The notes under the pieces were generated by a model that ran no database searches, was not told the DNA's origin, and worked only from the letters and a program-made list of their open reading frames with translations. DNA of 64,000 nt. It comes from a bacterium HR29. GTDB lineage: Bacteria; Chloroflexota; Dehalococcoidia; Tepidiformales; Tepidiformaceae. This document shows, one piece after another, positions 59,055-64,000 of the stretch. Numbering within the stretch: the first letter of the stretch is position 1; the number at the start of each line of letters is the position of its first letter. The translations under genes and the position numbers were made by a program. The stretch spans positions 905,602 through 969,601 of the forward strand of contig BEIF01000001.1 in NCBI GenBank assembly GCA_002898215.1, written 5' to 3'.

Positions 59055-60239
59055 TCACCGGGCCGCCGGCGCAGGGCTGGGTTCCCAATCCCGGCCTATT
59101 TGCTGTTCGAGCCCAATGGCTGCCTCCCCCGGGTGAGGAGGAACCGGGGGAGCAGCCGGCTCGCTGGGGGATTGGCCGGCCTCCCGGCGGCGGCGGAGCC
59201 AGTTCACGACGCTCTCGGGCAGCAGGGCGAGGGCCTGCGCGAGCGCGAAGACGGCGGCGAGGAGCGCGATGGGCACGCCCACGAGCAGCCAGACGAGCGC
59301 CCGGAAGACGAACACCGCAAGGCCGAGGATGGCTCCGGCGAGGTAGAGGGCGACGCGTGCGAAGCCGTAGAAGCCCCGATCGGCAAGCGCCGCTGCGCCA
59401 GCCACGGCAAGCGCCGCCGCCGTCCAGAAGAAGGGCACAGGGTAATTGAGGAGCATCTCTACCAAGCTCCGCCACGCGCCGTCGCCCGCAAGGCGGGACT
59501 CGTCCTCCACGGACGCGCCGGACGTCCCGGCCGTCGCCCCAGCGGCCGCGGGGTCAACGGTATCACCCGATGCCGGAGGGACAACGTCAGCCGACAAGCT
59601 AGCCGCCGCCTGAGTAGCCCCGGCCTGGAGATCGTTGTCCGCTGCGGGAAGGAGGTAGTCAGCGGACTTAATCAGCGCGAAGAGGGCGAGCGCGGTCAGC
59701 GCCACGCCGAGCGTTGCGTACGCTACCCGTCTTCGGAAGCGCGACGCTTCCAGCTCCTGGGAACGGTTGTGGATCACGAAGAAGGGGAAGGCCGCCGCGA
59801 GGACGAGCGACGGACCGAGCATGTAGGTGAGCAGCGTGGCCGCCGCGGATTGGAACACGCCGTCGAGGCCTACGGTATTCACCGCCACGGCGATGAGGAG
59901 GAAGCCGGCAAAGAGCGTCGCCGCGAGCACCGAGAGGTCGACGAACTCCTCGAGCAATCCGCCCCGCGTCTCGGCCTGTGGCCGTTCACGCGCCGCCTCG
60001 CGCATGGCGAGCCCGAGCCGTGCCGGTTCAGCGGACGCAGACGATCGCCACAGCCGGTCCTGTAGGGCCGCCAGCCGGCGGATTCCCCGCACGCTGCCAT
60101 CCCTCAGCCACGTGGTCAGCGGAAGCAGCGGCGTGAGAAGGAGGAGCATGACGGCGATGACAACGGCGCCGGCGAAGCCGGCCAGGAGTCCGATGGAGAT
60201 GGTGTCGCTGAGGATTGAAGCGGCGGAGAGGAACGTCAC
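59055..60239 (-). CDS. Hypothetical polytopic membrane protein
   Basis: 394 residues, family not recognised. About seven hydrophobic segments: residues 15-42, 105-128, 133-158, 175-195, 280-300, 305-330 and 330-360. They are separated by a charged Arg-rich stretch (SVRGIRRLAALQDRLW) and an Ala/Asp/Thr-rich extracytoplasmic loop (about 205-265). The C terminus is Pro-rich. GTG start with GAAGGAGG seven bases ahead, 12 bases after the lipoprotein gene on the same strand. The pair is transcribed from the palindrome-covered promoter at 61144-61178. Confidence 0.7.
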   Translation of the reverse strand: MTFLSAASILSDTISIGLLAGFAGAVVIAVMLLLLTPLLPLTTWLRDGSVRGIRRLAALQDRLWRSSASAEPARLGLAMREAARERPQAETRGGLLEEFVDLSVLAATLFAGFLLIAVAVNTVGLDGVFQSAAATLLTYMLGPSLVLAAAFPFFVIHNRSQELEASRFRRRVAYATLGVALTALALFALIKSADYLLPAADNDLQAGATQAAASLSADVVPPASGDTVDPAAAGATAGTSGASVEDESRLAGDGAWRSLVEMLLNYPVPFFWTAAALAVAGAAALADRGFYGFARVALYLAGAILGLAVFVFRALVWLLVGVPIALLAAVFALAQALALLPESVVNWLRRRREAGQSPSEPAAPPVPPHPGEAAIGLEQQIGRDWEPSPAPAAR

Positions 60240-60251
60240 GGCAGACCTCCT

Positions 60252-61136
60252 TCAGCGTTCGGGGTTGGACTGCGTGCCAGGGGCGAGCGCCCTCACGACC
60301 GCTGTCGCCACTTGCGTGATCTCCGCGGGACCGAGGACGAAGATGGAGCGGTAGCCGGTGCCGTCGAACCAGGCCTTCGCGGGTTCCACTCCCGACGTGA
60401 GCCCGACGATCACGACGACGGCACCGTCCAACGACCGGGCGTTGAGGCGCGGCTGCTCGGGCTGTTCGTCCGGGTCACCCGTCTGGCAGGCATGGAGGAG
60501 GATCACCCAATCGCCCTCGCCCGGCACGCGGGCGTCGATGAACTGCTGGAGGGCGTCCCTCGGCCACCCGCTGACCCCGCCGCACCCCTGCTCCGGCGAC
60601 CATGGAGGAGCGCTCGCCACACCGGCCGCTTCACGGACGCGCCGCCAGACCTCGTCGAACGCCGGCCGAATGGCTGTTGCCGCGGCGATCGCAGTTCGAG
60701 CACGCTTCGCGACCGCTGCCGCCGTGGCCGCGCACGCCCTGCCGCCGCCGAGCTTCCTGCAGCTTTGCTCCTCGAACGGCGGCGGAGGGCAATCGCTGGC
60801 TGGGTCACCCGAGAGGATGCGGGTCGCGGGAAGCAGCACCCGTCCCGACGCCGTAACCACCGTCAGGGTATCGCCCGGCCCCACCAGATAGCGCAACGCT
60901 GGCTCCAGGTTCCCCAACACCCATGCGGCCTGACCGGGGTCATCCTGGACGACGACATCGAACCGCCGCGGCTCACCGTTGCAGAGGTACTCGCGCCGCT
61001 CACTGGAGGCGCCGGAAGCACCGCTCCCACCGCTCTCACTCGCGGTCGAACCGCCCCCACAGGACGCTGCCGCAGCGAAGAGGACGACACCCGCTGCCGT
61101 CGAAAGCAGGGGAAGGAGCCATGGGCGAACGGCCAT
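60252..61136 (-). CDS. Hypothetical lipoprotein
   Basis: 294 residues. An N-terminal signal ends in the lipobox LFAAAASCGGG with the lipid-anchored Cys near residue 26, then a Gly/Ser linker and a soluble domain of unknown family. In it: QDDPGQAAWVLGNLEPAL, GDTLTVVTASGRVLLPATRI, a Cys-rich patch (DCPPPPFEEQSC) and VILLHACQTGDPDEQ followed by VVIVGLTSGVEPAKAWFDG. Alternating beta/alpha stretches hint at a Rossmann- or vWA-like fold, without a clear MIDAS. The ATG at 61136 is chosen on promoter geometry over GTG/ATG further upstream. Confidence 0.7.
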   Translation of the reverse strand: MAVRPWLLPLLSTAAGVVLFAAAASCGGGSTASESGGSGASGASSERREYLCNGEPRRFDVVVQDDPGQAAWVLGNLEPALRYLVGPGDTLTVVTASGRVLLPATRILSGDPASDCPPPPFEEQSCRKLGGGRACAATAAAVAKRARTAIAAATAIRPAFDEVWRRVREAAGVASAPPWSPEQGCGGVSGWPRDALQQFIDARVPGEGDWVILLHACQTGDPDEQPEQPRLNARSLDGAVVVIVGLTSGVEPAKAWFDGTGYRSIFVLGPAEITQVATAVVRALAPGTQSNPER

Positions 61137-61143
61137 GCGCGGC

Positions 61144-61178
61144 ACTATAGCAACCATTCGCGACAACTGTTGTCGCGA
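61144..61178 (-). promoter_or_regulatory. Extended -10 promoter with an overlapping 21-bp palindromic operator
   Basis: Minus strand: TTGC-TATAGT with TATAGT at 61149-61144 gives +1 at 61137, one base before the ATG at 61136, so the lipoprotein mRNA is leaderless. Just upstream, TCGCGACAAC, a central A/T pair and its exact reverse complement form a perfect 21-base palindrome (61158-61178) across the -35 position. A dimeric repressor bound there would block RNA polymerase. No regulator gene is adjacent. Confidence 0.55.
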
Positions 61179-61222
61179 TCCGCGCGGTCGCCGCTACATT
61201 TTGTCAACCAAACGATAACGAA

Positions 61223-61297
61223 TGGTACCCCCGGCAGGACTCGAACCTGCGCTCCTGGCTCCGGAGGCCAGTGCTCTATCCGCTGAGCTACGGGGGC
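61223..61297 (-). tRNA. tRNA-Arg (anticodon CCG)
   Basis: A cloverleaf folds on the minus strand: acceptor GCCCCCG with CGGGGGT (G1-U72 wobble at the end), D arm GCTC...GAGC, anticodon stem CTGGC/GCCAG with loop CTCCGGA and anticodon CCG, a four-base variable loop and T arm GCAGG-TTCGAGT-CCTGC. The 3' CCA is encoded. It decodes CGG, a common arginine codon in this GC-rich genome. Confidence 0.95.
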
Positions 61298-61345
61298 ACC
61301 CGTCCTCCATGGTAGCCCGACGCCTGCCTTTCCGCACGGCCAAGG

Positions 61346-62875
61346 TCATTCGCCGCGTGACCGGTACTGCACCGCTTCGGCCACGTGATGGGCCTCGACG
61401 GTGTCCGACTCGGCCAGGTCGGCAATGGTGCGAGCGAGCTTCAACACCCGGTGGAAGGCCCGGGCCGAGAGCTCGAGCCGTTCGACCGCCCGTGCCAGCA
61501 AGGCGGCGGCCTCGGCGGTGAGGCATTCCTGCACGAAGGTGCGAACGTGGGCCGGCCCCATCTCGGCGTTGAGGGCGATGCCGACGCCCGTATCGGCGAA
61601 GCGGCGGCGCTGCCGTTGCCGGGCACGGGCCACGCGCGCCGCCACCGCCGCCGAGGGCTCCCCGCGCGAGGTCGAGACCAGCTTCTGGTACTCCACGCGA
61701 GGAACGTCGATGAACACGTCGATGCGGTCGAGGAGCGGGCCCGAGATTCGCCGCTGATAGCGGGCGACGAGCTGGGAGGGACAGCGGCACTCGCGGGCCG
61801 GGTCGCCGCGATGACCGCAGGGGCAGGGGTTCATCGCCGCCACCAGCATGAAATTCGCTGGGAAGGTGACCGAGAACCGCGCTCTGCTGATGGTGACCAC
61901 CCGGTCCTCGAGGGGTTGGCGGAGCACCTCCAGCACCTGGGGTGAGAACTCGGGGAGCTCGTCGAGGAACAGCACCCCACGATGGCTGAGCGTGACTTCT
62001 CCGGGACGGGGGACGGTGCCGCCGCCGACCAGGCCAGCGTGGGAGATAGTGTGGTGCGGGGCCCGGAACGGCCTGGCCGTGACGAGGCCCGCCCCGGGTG
62101 GCAGGAGCCCAGCCACGCTGTAGATCCGCGTGACTTCCAGCGCTTCCTCCCCGTTCATCGGTGGAAGGATTGATGGTAGCGCCCGCGCCAGGAGCGTCTT
62201 GCCGGCGCCGGGAGGTCCGCGCATGACGATGTTGTGCCCACCAGCGGCGGCGATCTCCAGCGCCCGCTTCGCCTGTTCCTGACCGACGATGTCGGCGAAA
62301 TCGGTGCACTCGTACAACGGCGGCGCCGCGCTCTCCGACCGCTGCTGCGGCGGTATCGACGCCGTGCCGCACAGATGGGCGGCCAACTGGGCGAGGCTCT
62401 CAACGGGATAGACAGCCACGCCATCGACGAGCGCGCCCTCGGCAGCGTTCGCGGCCGGCACGAAGGCCCGCCGCAGCCCCCGCTGTCGGGCAAGGGAGAC
62501 CATCGGCAGGACGCCACGGACCGGACGGAGGGAGCCCTCGAGGCTCAACTCCCCGACGAAGAGGGCGTCGTCGACGTCCCCTTCGATCTGGCCGCTCGAA
62601 ACCAGCACCCCGATGGCGATGGCGAGGTCGTACGAGGGCCCCTCCTTCCGCAGGTCGGCCGGCGCCAAGTTGACGAGGATCCGGCGATTGGCAGGCCAGG
62701 CGAAGCCGCTGTTGCGGATGGCCGCCCGAACGCGCTCCCGCGCCTCCTGCACCGCAGTGTCGGGGAGGCCGACGATGATCGCCGTCGGGTTTTCGGCACG
62801 GACGACATCGACTTCCACCTCGACGAGCTCGCCGTCGAGCCCGACGAGGGCGCAGCTGTACACCCGGGCCAGCAC
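61346..62875 (-). CDS. comM: ComM/YifB family Mg chelatase-like AAA ATPase
   Basis: 509 residues: an N-terminal Lon-protease-like S5-fold domain (about 1-170: PTAIIVGLPDTAVQEARERV, LAPADLRKEGPSYDLAIAIG), then AAA+ with Walker A GPPGAGKTLLARALPSILP, Walker B GVLFLDELPEF, and a C-terminal helical domain. ComM is a branch-migration helicase in natural transformation of diderms; the family occurs in many non-competent bacteria too. GTG start at 62875 without a clear ribosome binding site. The adjacent tRNA gene is on the same strand downstream. Confidence 0.92.
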   Translation of the reverse strand: MLARVYSCALVGLDGELVEVEVDVVRAENPTAIIVGLPDTAVQEARERVRAAIRNSGFAWPANRRILVNLAPADLRKEGPSYDLAIAIGVLVSSGQIEGDVDDALFVGELSLEGSLRPVRGVLPMVSLARQRGLRRAFVPAANAAEGALVDGVAVYPVESLAQLAAHLCGTASIPPQQRSESAAPPLYECTDFADIVGQEQAKRALEIAAAGGHNIVMRGPPGAGKTLLARALPSILPPMNGEEALEVTRIYSVAGLLPPGAGLVTARPFRAPHHTISHAGLVGGGTVPRPGEVTLSHRGVLFLDELPEFSPQVLEVLRQPLEDRVVTISRARFSVTFPANFMLVAAMNPCPCGHRGDPARECRCPSQLVARYQRRISGPLLDRIDVFIDVPRVEYQKLVSTSRGEPSAAVAARVARARQRQRRRFADTGVGIALNAEMGPAHVRTFVQECLTAEAAALLARAVERLELSARAFHRVLKLARTIADLAESDTVEAHHVAEAVQYRSRGE

Positions 62876-63025
62876 GGGGCGGATTGTGGAGGTGTGCCCG
62901 CCGATGCGTCAACGGGCCGCTCGGCGAACGCCGATCGAAATCGCACGCCGGAGAGATCCGAGGGGCACGCGGCGTCGTAGATCGGGGCAGCCGGCCAGCG
63001 AGCTCCTACGCAGGTCGAATGTCGG

Positions 63026-63054
63026 TTGACCCCGGCATTCACCGCGCCTATAGT
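63026..63054 (+). promoter_or_regulatory. Consensus SigA promoter of the solute-binding protein gene
   Basis: TTGACC (63026-63031), 17-base spacer, TATAGT (63049-63054). +1 predicted near 63061, leaving a 45-base leader with AAGGAGGAG. The best canonical promoter in the window on the plus strand. Confidence 0.7.
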
Positions 63055-63105
63055 GCGCTCGCTGTGCAGACGTTCGAGCCAGCAGCAAGGAGGAGAGCAC
63101 TGGTA

Positions 63106-64000
63106 ATGAGCGAGTATTGGGCCCGGTACTGGAAACACCGCGCCACCCGGCGGCGCTTCCTCGGGGGAGCCGCTGCCGCCACCGCGGGGGCTGCCGGCCT
63201 GGCACTCGTCGGCTGCGGCGGCGAGGAAGAGGCCCCGTCGCCCACCCCCGCCCCCGCGAGCCCCACGCCCGCCGGCCCGACGCCCACGCCGACCCCCGTC
63301 GACCCCTTCGCCAACGCCAAGCGAGGCGGCATCCTCAACGTCGCATCGACCGGCGACCCGCCGACCCTCGACCCCTATGGGAACCTCAGCTTCCTCACGA
63401 AGGGCTTCGCTGCCTACGTCTACAGCCGCCTCTTCATGTACGAAGCCGGCCCGGGGATCGCCTACGGCGAGAACCGCCCTGTCCCCGACCTCGCCGAGAG
63501 CGCCGAGCCGAACGCCGACGGCTCCGAGTGGGTCATCAAGCTGAAGCCGAACGCGAAGTTCCACAACGTCGCCCCCGTTAACGGCCGAAACGTCACCATC
63601 GAGGACGTGAAGTTCTCCTGGGGCCGCATGACGGCGGAGACGACCCCGAACCGCTCCCAGGTGGCGTTCGTCGAACGCGTCGAGTTCCCCGACGCGACGA
63701 CGGTGAAGTTCATCCTCAAGTCACCGAATGCGGCGTTTCTGGACTACCTCGCGGACGCCAACCTCTTCTGGATCATGCCGAAGGAGGCCGACGGCGGCTT
63801 CAACCCCGCGGAGAAGGCGATCGGTTCCGGGCCGTTCATCCTGAAGGAGTACGTGGCCTCGCAGTCCTTCACGTTCGACTCCAACCGGAACTGGCACTTC
63901 GAGGGCTTCCCGCTCATCGATGGGGTCAAGCTGGCGATCATCCCCGAGTACGCGACGCGGCTCGCCCAGTTCCTGGCCGGCAACCTGGACGTGGTCGACA
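63106..64000 (+). CDS. ABC transporter solute-binding lipoprotein, peptide/nickel family 5 (3' end outside window)
   Basis: 298 codons present, running off the edge. The N terminus carries a twin-arginine signal (ATRRRFLGG), a hydrophobic stretch and a lipobox ALVGC, then a Pro/Thr-rich linker (TPAPASPTPAGPTPTPTPVD). The SBP_bac_5 domain starts at GGILNVASTGDPPTLDP, and then PVPDLAESAEPNADGSEWVIKLKPNAKFH, EDVKFSWGRM and SGPFILKEYV are all standard. It binds an oligopeptide or similar ligand for an ABC importer whose permeases should lie beyond the window. Export is by Tat, anchored by lipid. Confidence 0.9.
   Translation, partial: MSEYWARYWKHRATRRRFLGGAAAATAGAAGLALVGCGGEEEAPSPTPAPASPTPAGPTPTPTPVDPFANAKRGGILNVASTGDPPTLDPYGNLSFLTKGFAAYVYSRLFMYEAGPGIAYGENRPVPDLAESAEPNADGSEWVIKLKPNAKFHNVAPVNGRNVTIEDVKFSWGRMTAETTPNRSQVAFVERVEFPDATTVKFILKSPNAAFLDYLADANLFWIMPKEADGGFNPAEKAIGSGPFILKEYVASQSFTFDSNRNWHFEGFPLIDGVKLAIIPEYATRLAQFLAGNLDVVD

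Overview
The window is GC-rich bacterial chromosome with almost no non-coding space and no sign of phage, insertion sequences or CRISPR. Gene content points to a monoderm-like, aerobic or facultative heterotroph. A member of the Chloroflexota (possibly the Dehalococcoidia/Tepidiformales side) fits best: RNase J, a fused AccD-AccA carboxyltransferase, DUF3090 and DUF3048 proteins, and a Tad pilus locus without a secretin. That placement is inference from gene content; no 16S rRNA is present. Genes often overlap by 1-4 bases (ATGA, GTGA). Many transcription units appear to be leaderless: a TAnnnT -10 hexamer sits so close to the start codon that the predicted transcript begins within a few bases of it.

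Layout. 1-1291 (-): partial class-III aminotransferase. 1353-2027 (+): methyltransferase. 2120-6852 (+): complete pyruvate dehydrogenase operon (lpd, E1 alpha, E1 beta, E2). 6859-8843 (-): GNAT acetyltransferase coupled to a BchI-like AAA+ ATPase. 9027-11456: orphan protein, M20 peptidase, thioredoxin-TPR protein. 11554-11915 (+): RNase P RNA. 11917-14444 (-): RNase HI, a serine recombinase homologue that has lost its catalytic residues, and a coiled-coil zinc-ribbon protein. 14609-27450 (+): long housekeeping block: YceD-L32-FabD-FabG-NusB-ACP, TatA-TatC, TauE, uracil-DNA glycosylase, RNase J, FtsK, AccDA, second TauE.

27458-28976 (-): MarR regulator and LLM-class oxidoreductase. 29164-29651 (+): two paralogous 68-residue cysteine proteins. 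29655-35145 (-): sulfurtransferase, S9 and M24 peptidases, WYL regulator. 35272-42471: DUF3090, DUF3048, phosphofructokinase, Bcp peroxiredoxin, glycerol kinase, glycerol-3-phosphate dehydrogenase, an isoprenylcysteine-methyltransferase-type membrane protein. 42605-51472: Tad/Flp pilus locus (structured leader, Flp, TadE, TadG, CpaB, CpaE, CpaF, TadB, TadC and a convergent prepilin peptidase). 51557-58950: stand-alone PEP-synthase nucleotide-binding domain, a small Clp-N-like protein, a three-module AMP-ligase/ACP/acyltransferase, an MBL hydrolase, acyl-CoA dehydrogenase, hemerythrin-like and HAD proteins. 59055-61178 (-): membrane protein and lipoprotein behind a palindromic operator. 61223-62875 (-): tRNA-Arg(CCG) and ComM. 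63106-64000 (+): partial Tat-exported solute-binding lipoprotein.

How the genes connect. The pyruvate dehydrogenase, phosphofructokinase and glycerol genes feed acetyl-CoA and triose phosphate. AccDA, FabD, FabG and ACP start fatty-acid synthesis, and the AMP-ligase/ACP/acyltransferase fusion may activate and transfer acyl chains into lipids. The acyl-CoA dehydrogenase opposite it, with a shared regulatory interval, would break them down. The Tat translocase encoded here is likely used by the Tat-type lipoprotein at the right edge. No interval longer than 300 bases lacks a gene.
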